Shown in pieces: positions 8,432 through 17,138 of a DNA stretch of 36,311 bases. The stretch is from an uncultured Bacilli bacterium. Lineage in GTDB: Bacteria; Bacillota_I; Bacilli_A; RF39; UBA660. The stretch spans positions 1-36,311 of the forward strand of contig CALVKL010000003.1 in the NCBI GenBank assembly GCA_944332695.1, written 5' to 3'. Within the stretch, counting starts at the first letter, position 1; each line of letters begins with the position of its first letter. The translations under genes were made by a program, and so were the position numbers. The notes beneath the pieces were generated by a model. The model did not search any database. It worked only from the letters and a program-made list of their open reading frames with translations, and was not told the origin of the DNA.

Positions 8432-9103
8432 ATGAGTAGTATAAATACAGATTATAATCAGAAGTTAGAAACTCTAATCGGTGTTTTTACAATTGATAAA
8501 GGCAAAATAAAAATATTACTGATGAGAAAGAAAAAAGATCCTTACAAAGGATATTGGATTTTGCCTGGAGAGATTTTAAATACAAATGAAACTTTAGAAG
8601 ATAACATTACTGATGTTGTTTGTGATAAATTAGGGTTGCCAACAATGTATATTGAACAGTGCTATACTTTCAGTAATTTAAACCGTCATTTAGAAGAAAG
8701 AGTTGTAGCGACAACTTTTATCGGATTAATAGATAATATTACTTTAGTATTAAAAAAACAAGATCGTGATGATGTTGAAATAGAATGGTTTGATATCAAT
8801 GCAATTCCCAAAACTGGCTATGACCATGATAAAATTATTAACAAATTAATCGAATATTTTAAAAAAAGAATAATTAATAGTAATATTTTAAAAATTTTAT
8901 TTCCAAGCGATTTTACTTTACCAGAATTACAAAAAATATATGAACAAATTTTAAATATTTCTATTGATCGTAGAAACTTTAGAAAAAAATTAATTAATTT
9001 AGGATATGTTGTTGATACTGGAGATGTTAATGAAGGCTATATGGGCCGCCCAGCTAAACTATATCGTTTTAGTGATGATATTCAAGAAAGGAATTTATTT
9101 TAA
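8432..9103 (+). CDS. Nudix-domain winged-helix regulator (NrtR-like), probably catalytically inactive
   Basis: A 223-aa protein with an N-terminal Nudix fold (about residues 10-135) and a C-terminal winged-helix domain (about 150-220), including DRRNFRKKLINLGYV and the GRPAKLYRF wing. This is the architecture of NrtR-type regulators, which sense a nucleotide metabolite with a Nudix domain and bind DNA with the C-terminal domain. In the Nudix box the segment that should read REUXEE reads DVVCDK, so most catalytic metal ligands are lost; ligand sensing without hydrolysis is likely (inference). I chose ATG 8432 because AAAAGGAG at 8417-8424 precedes it and the promoter's -10 covers the earlier ATG. 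The pilin-like gene follows immediately. Nothing nearby belongs to NAD or sugar metabolism, so the effector is unknown. Confidence 0.8.
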   Translation: MSSINTDYNQKLETLIGVFTIDKGKIKILLMRKKKDPYKGYWILPGEILNTNETLEDNITDVVCDKLGLPTMYIEQCYTFSNLNRHLEERVVATTFIGLIDNITLVLKKQDRDDVEIEWFDINAIPKTGYDHDKIINKLIEYFKKRIINSNILKILFPSDFTLPELQKIYEQILNISIDRRNFRKKLINLGYVVDTGDVNEGYMGRPAKLYRFSDDIQERNLF

Positions 9104-9571
9104 ATGAATAGATTCAAATTAAATAATCGTGGTTGGGGATTACAAATGTTGTTAGCTTGTATTTTAGTGTTAATGATAGGTCTAGTAATAGTATCAGCAT
9201 TAGTTAACAAAAATTTTGGTTATTTATTTCAACCAATCGATAGTTCTAATGAAGAATCTAAAGAACCTAGTAAAGATGATGAACAACCAACAAAAACATA
9301 TGAACAATTAGAAACATCAGTTAAAGAAGCGACTAAAAAGTATCAAGCAAAATATTATTCTAATATTTTAGATGGGGAAAAAATAACAGTAACTATTAAT
9401 CAATTAATTAAAGAAAAATTAATTGATAAAATAGTTGATATTAAAGATAATAAAGTTTGTACAGGATATGGACAATTTATTTTAAAAAATAATACTATAA
9501 CATATGAGGCTTTCTTAAATTGTAGCAACTATCAGACTTTAGGTTATAACGAAATTTATGATATTAAGTAA
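9104..9571 (+). CDS. Pilin-like single-pass membrane protein
   Basis: A 155-aa protein with one N-terminal membrane helix (about residues 13-35), an acidic, Glu/Asp/Lys-rich linker (about 46-67) and a small extracellular domain with two cysteines (in KVCTGYG and LNCSNY). The start NNRGWGLQMLL resembles a prepilin leader (G followed by an aromatic residue), but the glutamate normally at position +5 is replaced by methionine. The C-terminal part (ITVNQ-like segment, LIKEKLIDKIVDIKDN) resembles the C-terminal parts of the two prepilins in this window. It starts directly after the stop of the Nudix regulator with AAAGGAA before it, so the two are probably co-transcribed. I call it pilin-like with caution; no assembly gene is nearby. 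Confidence 0.6.
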   Translation: MNRFKLNNRGWGLQMLLACILVLMIGLVIVSALVNKNFGYLFQPIDSSNEESKEPSKDDEQPTKTYEQLETSVKEATKKYQAKYYSNILDGEKITVTINQLIKEKLIDKIVDIKDNKVCTGYGQFILKNNTITYEAFLNCSNYQTLGYNEIYDIK

Positions 9572-9578
9572 AAAAAGC

Positions 9579-9608
9579 TTGACAAATATACAATAAAAAT
9601 GATATTAT
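9579..9608 (+). promoter_or_regulatory. Promoter of the str operon
   Basis: TTGACA at 9579-9584, an 18-base spacer and TATTAT at 9603-9608, predicting a start near 9615 and a leader of about 86 bases before rpsL. The upstream AAAAAAGC is A-rich like an UP element, and AAAAAAGCTTGACA recurs exactly at the SOS promoter (35226-35239). Confidence 0.75.
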
Positions 9609-9617
9609 GGTATCGCG

Positions 9618-9654
9618 TTTAATTTGGATTTGCTTATGCAAATCTAAAATTAAA
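9618..9654 (+). promoter_or_regulatory. Leader hairpin upstream of rpsL
   Basis: The arms 9618-9633 and 9638-9654 can form a 16-pair stem with a TTAT loop. The tip GATTTGC/GCAAATC is perfect; one G-T pair and a single bulged A (9649) interrupt the base. There is no T-run after it, so it is not a classical terminator. A smaller stem (ACAC/GTGT, 9667-9680) follows before the ribosome binding site. Confidence 0.6.
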
Positions 9655-9700
9655 GTTAAATATGAAACACCTGGAAGTGTGGAAAGAAAGGAGGATAATA

Positions 9701-10114
9701 ATGCCTACAATCAATCAATTAGTTAGAAAAAATCGTAAGAATAAAACTAGAAAGAGTAAATCACCAGTTTTAAATATTGGTTTTAACAGCAAAGATAAAG
9801 TAAGAACAAATCAAAATTCACCTCAAAAACGTGGTGTTTGTACTCGTGTTGGGACGATGGCACCTAAAAAACCAAACTCTGCGTTACGTAAATATGCCCG
9901 TGTAAGATTATCTAATGGAATGGAAGTAACTGCTTATATTCCTGGAGAAGGACATAATTTACAAGAACACTCAGTAGTTTTAATTCGTGGCGGTCGTGTT
10001 AAAGACTTAATCGGCGTTAGATATCACATTATTCGTGGTACTATGGATACGGCTGGAATCGAAAAACGTCGTCAAGGACGTAGTAAATATGGTAGTAAAA
10101 AACCTAAAAAATAA
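9701..10114 (+). CDS. rpsL: 30S ribosomal protein S12
   Basis: S12 lines the decoding centre of the small ribosomal subunit. The 137-aa protein aligns end to end with B. subtilis S12. The streptomycin-site lysines are wild type: K56 in [11 protein letters not shown] and K101 in GGRVKDL. Position 104, a nearly invariant proline (DLPGVRYH, P90 in E. coli numbering), is isoleucine here (codon ATC at 10010-10012). The start is ATG 9701, with AAAGGAGG at 9687-9694; the in-frame ATG at 9662 lies in the structured leader and has no ribosome binding site. It is the first gene of rpsL-rpsG-fusA-tuf. Confidence 0.97.
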   Translation: MPTINQLVRKNRKNKTRKSKSPVLNIGFNSKDKVRTNQNSPQKRGVCTRVGTMAPKKPNSALRKYARVRLSNGMEVTAYIPGEGHNLQEHSVVLIRGGRVKDLIGVRYHIIRGTMDTAGIEKRRQGRSKYGSKKPKK

Positions 10115-10128
10115 GAAAGGAGATAGTT

Positions 10129-10596
10129 ATGCGTAAAAGACGTGCAGTTAAAAGAGACGTATTACCAGATCCATTATATAATTCAAAATTAGTTACTAAA
10201 TTAATTAATCGTTTAATGGTCGATGGCAAAAAAGGAGTTGCTCAAACAATTCTATATGACTCTTTTGAAATAATTAAAGAAAAAACAAATTCTGAACCAA
10301 TGGACGTTTTAAATAAAGCTTTAGAAAATATTAAACCAGCTTTAGAAGTTAAATCACGTCGTGTTGGTGGAGCTAACTATCAAGTTCCAGTTGAAGTAAG
10401 ACCAGATAGAAGTCAAGCTTTAGGATTAAGATGGTTAGTACAATATGCTAGATTAAGAGGCGGTCATTCAATGGCTGAAAATTTAGCAAATGAAATAATT
10501 GATGCATCAAATGGTGTTGGTGCAGCAGTTAAAAAACGTGAAGATACTCACAGAATGGCAGAAGCTAATAAGGCATTTGCACATTATAGATGGTAA
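10129..10596 (+). CDS. rpsG: 30S ribosomal protein S7
   Basis: S7 starts assembly of the 30S head by binding the 3' domain of 16S rRNA. The 155-aa protein is full length: it starts [22 protein letters not shown], keeps the [16 protein letters not shown] hairpin used in tRNA and rRNA contacts (about residues 79-95), and ends [20 protein letters not shown] strong AAAGGAG lies before the ATG and the gene sits 14 bases after rpsL. In E. coli S7 represses its own operon by binding the rpsL-rpsG gap; that gap here is too short for such a site, so control would have to act elsewhere, perhaps on the rpsL leader. Confidence 0.97.
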   Translation: MRKRRAVKRDVLPDPLYNSKLVTKLINRLMVDGKKGVAQTILYDSFEIIKEKTNSEPMDVLNKALENIKPALEVKSRRVGGANYQVPVEVRPDRSQALGLRWLVQYARLRGGHSMAENLANEIIDASNGVGAAVKKREDTHRMAEANKAFAHYRW

Positions 10597-10611
10597 GAAA
10601 GGAAATAGTTT

Positions 10612-12684
10612 ATGGCTCGTGAATATAGTCTAGAAAAAACTCGTAATTTTGGTATCATGGCCCATATTGATGCAGGTAAAACAACTTGTACTGAACGTGT
10701 TTTATTCCATACAGGTAAGATTCATAAAATTGGTGAAACTCACGATGGTGAATCACAAATGGACTGGATGGCTCAAGAACAAGAAAGAGGTATTACAATT
10801 ACTTCAGCGGCTACAACAGCTTTTTGGAAAAATCATAGATTAAATATCATTGATACTCCAGGACATGTTGACTTTACTGTTGAAGTTTCTCGTTCACTTC
10901 GTGTATTAGACGGTGCTGTTGCTTTATTAGATGCACAAGCAGGTGTTGAACCACAAACTGAAACTGTATGGCGTCAAGCTACTGAATTTAAAGTGCCAAG
11001 AATGATTTTCTGTAACAAAATGGATAAGATGGGGGCTAATTTTGAATATAGTTTATCTACTATTGATTCAAGATTAGGAGTTAATGCAAAACCTATCGAA
11101 TGGCCAATTGGTGCCGAAAACGAGTTTAATGGTATTATCGATTTAGTTACAAAAAAAGCCTATCAATATGATGGTGAACAACAAGAAAATGCTAAAGAAA
11201 TTGAAATTCCAGCTGATATGGTTGATTTAGTTGAAGAAAAACACAACGAATTAATTGAAGCAGTAGCTGAATTTGATGATGAATTAATGAATAAATATTT
11301 AGAAGGTGAAGAAATTTCTGTTGACTTAATTAAAAAAGCAATCAGAAAAGGAACTTTAGCAGTTGAATTCTTCCCTGTATTATGTGGAACTGCTTTAGGA
11401 AATAAAGGTGTTAAGTTATTACTTGATGCTGTTATCGACTATTTACCAAGTCCAGTTGATATTGAAGCTATTAAAGGTGTAGATTTAGATGGAAAAGAAA
11501 TTGCAAGACATCCATCAGATTCTGAACCATTTTCTGCTTTAGCATTTAAAGTTATGACTGATCCATTCGTTGGTAAATTAACATTCTTTAGAGTTTACTC
11601 AGGACATTTAACAAGTGGTTCTTATGTATTAAACGCAACTAAAGATAAAAAAGAAAGAATCGGTCGTATTCTACAAATGCATGCTAATAATAGAACAGAA
11701 ATATCTGAAGTATATGCCGGAGATATTGCTGCAGCAGTCGGACTTAAAGATACAACTACTGGTGATACTTTATGTGATGAAAAGAAACCTTGTATCCTAG
11801 AATCAATGGAATTCCCAGAACCTGTTATTGAACTTGCTGTTGAACCAAAATCAAAAGCAGATCAAGATAAAATGGGAATAGCGTTACAGAAATTAGCTGA
11901 AGAAGATCCAACTTTTAGAGCTAGTACAAATCATGAAACAGGTCAAACAATCATTGCTGGTATGGGTGAATTACACTTGGATATCATCGTTGATAGAATG
12001 AAAAGAGAGTTTGGTGTAGAAGCTAATATTGGTAAACCACAAGTATCTTATCGTGAAACATTAACCGCTACTGCTGAATGTGAAGGTAAGTATATTAAAC
12101 AATCAGGTGGTCGTGGACAATATGGACATGTATGGATTAAATTCGAACCAAACCCTGATAAAGGTTATGAATTTGTCGATGCCGTAGTAGGTGGTGTAGT
12201 TCCAAGAGAATACATTCCTGTTACCGATAAAGGATTACAAGATGCTATGAAAACTGGTGTTTTAGCTGGTTATCCGATGATTGATGTTAAAGCAACATTA
12301 TTTGATGGATCTTATCATGATGTTGACTCATCTGAAATGGCTTACAAAATAGCTGCTTCAATGGCATTAAAAGAAGCTCGAAACAAATGTAAACCAGTTT
12401 TACTTGAACCAATTATGAAAGTACAAGTAGTAGTTCCTGATGAATATTTAGGTTCAGTTATGGGAGATATTACTTCTCGTCGTGGTCGTCCACTTGGTCA
12501 AGAATCAAGAGGAAATGCATTAGCTATTGATGCAATGGTACCTTTAGCTGAAATGTTTGGGTATGCAACAAGTTTAAGAAGTAATACACAAGGAAGAGGA
12601 ACATTTACAATGGTGTTTGATCATTATGAAGAAGTTCCAAAAAATATTGCTGAAGATATTATCAAAAAAAATGGTACAAATTAA
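10612..12684 (+). CDS. fusA: Elongation factor G
   Basis: EF-G is the GTPase that drives translocation of tRNA and mRNA through the ribosome and, with ribosome recycling factor, subunit splitting. The 690-aa protein has all five domains. GTPase motifs: AHIDAGKTT (about residues 17-25), switch I RGITI, DTPGH (D81) and NKMD (about 135-138). Domain IV has the [10 protein letters not shown] block, which reaches the decoding centre. It is preceded by AAAGGAAA and lies 15 bases after rpsG. The stop codon is inside a long AT-rich hairpin before tuf. Nothing suggests a duplicated or resistance-type FusA. Confidence 0.98.
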   Translation: MAREYSLEKTRNFGIMAHIDAGKTTCTERVLFHTGKIHKIGETHDGESQMDWMAQEQERGITITSAATTAFWKNHRLNIIDTPGHVDFTVEVSRSLRVLDGAVALLDAQAGVEPQTETVWRQATEFKVPRMIFCNKMDKMGANFEYSLSTIDSRLGVNAKPIEWPIGAENEFNGIIDLVTKKAYQYDGEQQENAKEIEIPADMVDLVEEKHNELIEAVAEFDDELMNKYLEGEEISVDLIKKAIRKGTLAVEFFPVLCGTALGNKGVKLLLDAVIDYLPSPVDIEAIKGVDLDGKEIARHPSDSEPFSALAFKVMTDPFVGKLTFFRVYSGHLTSGSYVLNATKDKKERIGRILQMHANNRTEISEVYAGDIAAAVGLKDTTTGDTLCDEKKPCILESMEFPEPVIELAVEPKSKADQDKMGIALQKLAEEDPTFRASTNHETGQTIIAGMGELHLDIIVDRMKREFGVEANIGKPQVSYRETLTATAECEGKYIKQSGGRGQYGHVWIKFEPNPDKGYEFVDAVVGGVVPREYIPVTDKGLQDAMKTGVLAGYPMIDVKATLFDGSYHDVDSSEMAYKIAASMALKEARNKCKPVLLEPIMKVQVVVPDEYLGSVMGDITSRRGRPLGQESRGNALAIDAMVPLAEMFGYATSLRSNTQGRGTFTMVFDHYEEVPKNIAEDIIKKNGTN

Positions 12685-12713
12685 TCAAAAATACTTGAAT
12701 TTTTAGATTAATT
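12679..12713 (+). promoter_or_regulatory. Long AT-rich hairpin between fusA and tuf
   Basis: AATTAATC at 12679-12686 pairs with GATTAATT at 12706-12713, and AAAAAT with ATTTTT inside it, giving 14 pairs with one bulged base and the loop ACTTGA. No T-run follows the outer stem. It may be an RNA processing or partial termination site. Confidence 0.45.
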
Positions 12714-12721
12714 AGTATAAA
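12695..12721 (+). promoter_or_regulatory. Possible separate promoter for tuf
   Basis: TTGAAT at 12695-12700 and TATAAA at 12716-12721 with a short 15-base spacer, plus TATAAT at 12724-12729 without a good -35. It overlaps the hairpin. The 71-base fusA-tuf gap, longer than other gaps in the operon, leaves room for such a promoter. Confidence 0.35.
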
Positions 12722-12755
12722 ATTATAATGTAATTAATAAGGAGGAAATTTTAAT

Positions 12756-13940
12756 ATGGCAAAACAAAAATTTGATCGTTCAAAACCACATGTTAATATT
12801 GGTACAATTGGACACGTAGATCATGGTAAAACAACTTTAACAGCGGCTATTACTAAATATTTAGCTGATAAAGGTCAAGCAGACTTTGTTGATTATGCAA
12901 ATATCGATAAAGCTCCAGAAGAAAGAGCAAGAGGTATTACTATTAATACTGCACACGTTGAGTATCAAACTGATAAAAGACACTATGCTCACGTAGACTG
13001 CCCAGGACATGCCGATTATGTTAAAAACATGATTACTGGTGCAGCTCAAATGGATGGTGCTATCTTAGTTATTGCTGCTACAGATGGACCTATGGCTCAA
13101 ACTCGTGAACATATCTTATTATCACGTCAAGTTGGAGTACCTCGTATGGTTGTATTTATGAACAAATGCGACATGGTTGATGATGAAGAATTATTAGATT
13201 TAGTTGAAATGGAAATTCGTGAATTATTAAGTGAATATGATTTTGACGGAGATAATACTCCTATTATCAGAGGATCAGCTTTAAAAGCATTAGAAGGAGA
13301 TGCAGCATATCAAGAAAAAATTCAAGAACTTATGGATGCTGTTGATACATGGATTGAAACTCCAGAACGTGACACTGATAAACCATTCTTAATGCCAATT
13401 GAAGATGTATTTACAATCACTGGTCGTGGTACAGTTGTTACAGGACGTGTTGAAAGAGGTCAATTAAAACTTAACGATGAAGTTGAAATTGTTGGTTTGA
13501 AAGATACTAAGAAAACTGTTGTTACAGGAATTGAAATGTTCCGTAAACAATTAGATTATGCTGAAGCAGGAGATAACGCTGGTGTATTATTACGTGGTGT
13601 TTCTCGTGACGAAGTTGAAAGAGGTCAAGTATTAGCTAAACCAGGTACTGTTACTCCTCATACTAAATTCAAAGCTACTGTTTATATCTTAACTAAAGAA
13701 GAAGGAGGACGTCATAAACCATTCTTTACAAATTATCGTCCACAATTCTATTTTAGAACTACAGATGTTACAGGTGTTATTGAATTACCAGCAGGTACTG
13801 AAATGGTTATGCCAGGTGATAATGTTGAAATCACTGTTGAATTAATCGCTCCAATTGCTATCGAAAACGGAACAAAATTCTCTATCCGTGAAGGTGGACA
13901 CACTGTTGGTGCTGGTAACGTTTCAGAAATTATTAAATAA
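12756..13940 (+). CDS. tuf: Elongation factor Tu
   Basis: EF-Tu delivers aminoacyl-tRNA to the ribosome as a GTP complex. The 394-aa protein is standard. P-loop GHVDHGKT is at residues 19-26, switch I has [14 protein letters not shown], then [25 protein letters not shown] and NKCD. Domains 2 and 3 include [13 protein letters not shown] and the C-terminal [14 protein letters not shown] strong AAGGAGGAAA precedes the ATG. Codons here are the most uniform in the window (TTA for Leu, GGT/GGA for Gly, CGT for Arg), as expected of a highly expressed gene. It is the last gene of the str operon and ends at a strong terminator. Confidence 0.98.
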   Translation: MAKQKFDRSKPHVNIGTIGHVDHGKTTLTAAITKYLADKGQADFVDYANIDKAPEERARGITINTAHVEYQTDKRHYAHVDCPGHADYVKNMITGAAQMDGAILVIAATDGPMAQTREHILLSRQVGVPRMVVFMNKCDMVDDEELLDLVEMEIRELLSEYDFDGDNTPIIRGSALKALEGDAAYQEKIQELMDAVDTWIETPERDTDKPFLMPIEDVFTITGRGTVVTGRVERGQLKLNDEVEIVGLKDTKKTVVTGIEMFRKQLDYAEAGDNAGVLLRGVSRDEVERGQVLAKPGTVTPHTKFKATVYILTKEEGGRHKPFFTNYRPQFYFRTTDVTGVIELPAGTEMVMPGDNVEITVELIAPIAIENGTKFSIREGGHTVGAGNVSEIIK

Positions 13941-13943
13941 TTT

Positions 13944-13977
13944 AAAAAAACTGTTAAATCAAATTAACAGTTTTTTT
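13944..13977 (+). terminator. Rho-independent terminator of the str operon
   Basis: CTGTTAA at 13951-13957 pairs with TTAACAG at 13964-13970 around a six-base loop. An A7 run before it and a T7 run at 13971-13977 extend the stem or form the U-tract. Confidence 0.9.
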
Positions 13978-13990
13978 GTGCGGTTTTTAT

Positions 13991-14014
13991 AAAAAAATAC
14001 CTAAAAATAGGTAT
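13991..14014 (-). terminator. Rho-independent terminator of rpmB
   Basis: On the minus strand ATACCTA/TAGGTAT (13997-14003 with 14008-14014) forms a seven-pair stem with a four-base loop, followed by seven T residues (A-run at 13991-13997). It touches the rpmB stop codon and faces the tuf terminator. Confidence 0.8.
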
Positions 14015-14184
14015 TATGCAGATTTTTTTAAAGTTCTTAATTCTCTAGCACTCATTCTAATTGTTTCACCGTTATCTAAAGTTACTTTTTGTAAATTAGG
14101 TTTTCTTACGTGTTTAGTGGCACGGCAAGAGTGTGATCTTAAATTACCACTTAAAGGTTTTTTACTTGTTACTTTTTTAGCCAT
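14014..14184 (-). CDS. rpmB: 50S ribosomal protein L28
   Basis: A short gene encoding 56 residues that match L28 along its length. It begins [19 protein letters not shown], keeps the small-basic core [10 protein letters not shown], and ends with a [18 protein letters not shown] strand-helix, matching the NLQKVRI and VSARALK blocks of other L28 proteins. One cysteine (C20) remains, so there is no complete zinc-binding set. AAGGAGG lies before the ATG on the minus strand. It stands alone, convergent with tuf and divergent from dnaE, with its own promoter and terminator. In B. subtilis rpmB is also a single gene on the strand opposite its neighbours. Confidence 0.93.
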   Translation of the reverse strand: MAKKVTSKKPLSGNLRSHSCRATKHVRKPNLQKVTLDNGETIRMSARELRTLKKSA

Positions 14185-14214
14185 ATTATTCCTCCTTGTC
14201 TTCTTCGCTATTAC

Positions 14215-14243
14215 ATTTTACTATATATTATTAAATAAGTCAA
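14215..14243 (-). promoter_or_regulatory. Promoter of rpmB
   Basis: Read on the minus strand: TTGACT (14238-14243), a 17-base spacer and TAAAAT (14215-14220). It lies about 30 bases before the rpmB start. The dnaE side of this gap has TAAAAT at 14274-14279 but no clear -35. Confidence 0.75.
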
Positions 14244-14300
14244 ATATTTCTTTAAAATTTATATAAAATATAGTAAAATAGTACTAAGGAGTTGATAGCA

Positions 14301-17138
14301 ATGGGACCACTTTATATTAAAACTGACAATAGCTTATTGAGTAGTTTAATTAAAATAGACGATTTAATTAATTTTGCTATCAAACATAATATAAAATCTT
14401 TAGCCATTACTGATAATAGTATGTATGGTGTACTAGAATTTTATATTAAATGTAAAAAAAATAACATTAAACCGATTATTGGTTTAGAAATAAATGATAT
14501 TGTTTTATACGCAATTAATTATGAGGGGTATAAAAACTTAATTAAATTAAGTACAATTAATTCAAAAGAAAAAGTTGATTTAAATATTTTAATGAAATAT
14601 AGTGATGAATTAGTTTGTATTGTTCCATATTATAATTTAGAAAATTATGATAATTATAAATTTTATAAGTATTTATATCAAGGTTATACTAATTTAGATG
14701 AAAAGAAGAGTTTGACCGGTAAAACAGTTTATTTAAATGAAATTTTATATTTAGAGGAAAGCGACCGTAGTTATTTAAAATATTTATATGCAATTAATAA
14801 AGGCGTGAGCGCTAAAGAAATTATTTTAAATAAACACGACAATCATTTATTAAATTATCAATTATATGATAATGATTGCAACGAAGAAATCATTGATTTA
14901 TGTAATGTTGTTTTGCCACTTAAGCAAAATTTGTTGCCTATATATAAATGTCCTAATGATTTGGATAGTTATTCTTATTTAAAGCAATTAGTTATTAAAG
15001 GTTTGAAAAATATTTTTGGTGAAAAAGTAAATAAAATATATTTGGATAGATTAAAATATGAATTAGATATTATTAATAAAATGGGTTTTTGTAATTATTT
15101 TTTAATTGTTTGGGATTATGTTAAGTATGCCAAAGAAAACAAAATTTTAGTTGGACCGGGAAGAGGAAGTGCCGCAGGATCTTTAGTTTCTTATTGTTTA
15201 GGTATAACGACTGTTGATCCAATTAAATATAACTTGTTGTTTGAAAGATTTTTAAACCCTGAAAGAATAAGTATGCCTGATATCGATATTGATTTTGAAT
15301 ATACAAGAAGAGAAGAAGTATTAAATTATTGTATCAATAAATACGGAACAAAAAAAGTTGCCCCAATTATTACTTTTGGAACTTTAGGAAGTAAGCAAGT
15401 AATAAGAGATGTTGGAAAAATTTTGAATATTGACAATAAAGTAATTGATAAATTTTCTAAGTTAATTGATGCTAAAAAAAGTTTATATGATAATTATACT
15501 CAAATAAAACAACATATAAACGATATTGAAATAAAAAAATTATATAAAATTGCTTTGAAATTAGAAGGATTAAAACGTCATACTAGTATTCATGCTGCAG
15601 GAGTTGTAATGGCCAATGATGATTTAGATGAAATAATTCCATTAGTCTATCATGATAGTTTTTATATAACTGGTTATTCTATGGAATATTTAGAAGATTT
15701 AGGATTGTTGAAAATGGATTTTTTAGCTTTAAAAAATTTAACTTTAATTAATAATGTTTTAAAAGAGACAAATATTAATTTTGATGATATTTCATTAAAT
15801 GACAAAGATGCTATAAAAGTATTTTATGATGTTGATACAATTGGTATTTTTCAATTTGAATCTAGTGGTATGATTAATTTTTTAAAAAAATTTAAAATAA
15901 GTAATTTTGATGATATTGTTGCTGCTATTGCTTTATTTAGGCCAGGTCCTATGCAGAATATTGATACATATATCAATCGAAAAAACAAGAAAGAAAAATA
16001 TGAGATTATAGAACCATTAAAACCAATTTTAAGCTCAACTTATGGTATTATCATTTATCAAGAACAAATAATGCAGATAGCCAATGTTTTAGCAAATTAT
16101 TCGTTAGCAGAAGCTGATATATTACGAAAAGCAATGAGTAAAAAAAAGGAAGATATATTACTTACTGAAAAAGATAAATTTATCAAAAAGACCGTTAATA
16201 ATGGTTATACTAACAAGATGGCTAACGATATTTATAATTTAATTTTAAAATTTGCGTCTTTTGGTTTTAATAAAGCTCATTCGGTTTCATATGCTTTAAT
16301 TGCTTATAAAATGGCTTATTTAAAAGCTCATTATTATCCTGTTTTTATGAAACATTTATTATCGATGGTTATTGGTAGTGAAATTAAAACCAAAGAATAT
16401 CTTAATATGTGTAAAAGCAAACTAGAGATTATTAATCCTAGTATCAATGAAAGCGATATTGATTATATTATTAAAGATAATCAAATTGTATATCCTTTAA
16501 CTAATATTAAAAATGTTGGGTTAGCGGTAGCCAAGGTTATTGTCGAAGAGAGAAAAAAATCTAAATTTAAAGATATATTTGACTTTTTTATTCGCTGTTA
16601 TGGTAAAAATGTAAATAATAAAGTAATTGAAAATTTAAATAAAGCAGGATGTTTTAATGAGTTTTGTAATCAACAAACTATTGACAATAATATTGATATT
16701 TTAACCAATTATAGTGAACTAGGCGGATTATTAGAAGATACTTTAAAACCGGAGTTAATCAATTATCAAGAATATCCTAGACAACAATTAATGAGTAGAG
16801 AAATTGAAGTTTTAGGAACTTATTTAAGCAGTCATCCTGTTGCTGATTTAAAAAATAAAATTAAGGCTATTAATTTAAAAGATATTGCCAGTTATTATAA
16901 TAAAAATATTATTACCTTAGCATATATTGAAAAGATTAAAAAAATTAAAACTAAGAATAATAAGGATATGTATTTCATTACTGGTAGTGATGAAAGTGAT
17001 ATTTGTGAATTTATTTTGTTTTCTAGCGAGTTTTGTGATATAATAATGGGGAATGTATATATAATAAATGGAAAAGTAGAAAAAAGGTTTGATAAATATC
17101 AAATAGTTATTAATCAAATAAGGAAGGTGCAAAATTGA
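14301..17138 (+). CDS. dnaE: DNA polymerase III alpha subunit, DnaE type
   Basis: Replicative C-family polymerase. At 945 aa it is compact (B. subtilis DnaE is about 1115). The palm carries PGRGSAAGS, the catalytic MPDIDIDF (D327, D329) and the third aspartate D473 in KMDFLALKNLT. FRPGPMQNID, ASFGFNKAHSVSYALIAYKMAYLK and helix-hairpin-helix segments follow, then a C-terminal OB fold (about residues 860-945). The N-terminal PHP domain is reduced: the HxH metal site at the start is replaced by PLYIKTD and the LTDH-type motif by ITDNS, so it should not bind metal or proofread. I chose ATG 14301, with AAGGAG at 14286-14291; the TTG at 14292 adjoins that site. Its stop overlaps the TTG start of a prepilin. 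A PolC-type enzyme would be expected elsewhere. Confidence 0.95.
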   Translation: MGPLYIKTDNSLLSSLIKIDDLINFAIKHNIKSLAITDNSMYGVLEFYIKCKKNNIKPIIGLEINDIVLYAINYEGYKNLIKLSTINSKEKVDLNILMKYSDELVCIVPYYNLENYDNYKFYKYLYQGYTNLDEKKSLTGKTVYLNEILYLEESDRSYLKYLYAINKGVSAKEIILNKHDNHLLNYQLYDNDCNEEIIDLCNVVLPLKQNLLPIYKCPNDLDSYSYLKQLVIKGLKNIFGEKVNKIYLDRLKYELDIINKMGFCNYFLIVWDYVKYAKENKILVGPGRGSAAGSLVSYCLGITTVDPIKYNLLFERFLNPERISMPDIDIDFEYTRREEVLNYCINKYGTKKVAPIITFGTLGSKQVIRDVGKILNIDNKVIDKFSKLIDAKKSLYDNYTQIKQHINDIEIKKLYKIALKLEGLKRHTSIHAAGVVMANDDLDEIIPLVYHDSFYITGYSMEYLEDLGLLKMDFLALKNLTLINNVLKETNINFDDISLNDKDAIKVFYDVDTIGIFQFESSGMINFLKKFKISNFDDIVAAIALFRPGPMQNIDTYINRKNKKEKYEIIEPLKPILSSTYGIIIYQEQIMQIANVLANYSLAEADILRKAMSKKKEDILLTEKDKFIKKTVNNGYTNKMANDIYNLILKFASFGFNKAHSVSYALIAYKMAYLKAHYYPVFMKHLLSMVIGSEIKTKEYLNMCKSKLEIINPSINESDIDYIIKDNQIVYPLTNIKNVGLAVAKVIVEERKKSKFKDIFDFFIRCYGKNVNNKVIENLNKAGCFNEFCNQQTIDNNIDILTNYSELGGLLEDTLKPELINYQEYPRQQLMSREIEVLGTYLSSHPVADLKNKIKAINLKDIASYYNKNIITLAYIEKIKKIKTKNNKDMYFITGSDESDICEFILFSSEFCDIIMGNVYIINGKVEKRFDKYQIVINQIRKVQN

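Noticed and set aside
9662-9700. N-terminal extension of rpsL from ATG 9662
   Set aside because: It would add 13 residues not found in S12, has no ribosome binding site, and overlaps the structured leader; AAAGGAGG points to ATG 9701.
13976-14266. A 96-codon plus-strand frame
   Set aside because: It runs antisense through rpmB, whose minus-strand translation is clearly L28 with a ribosome binding site, promoter and terminator.
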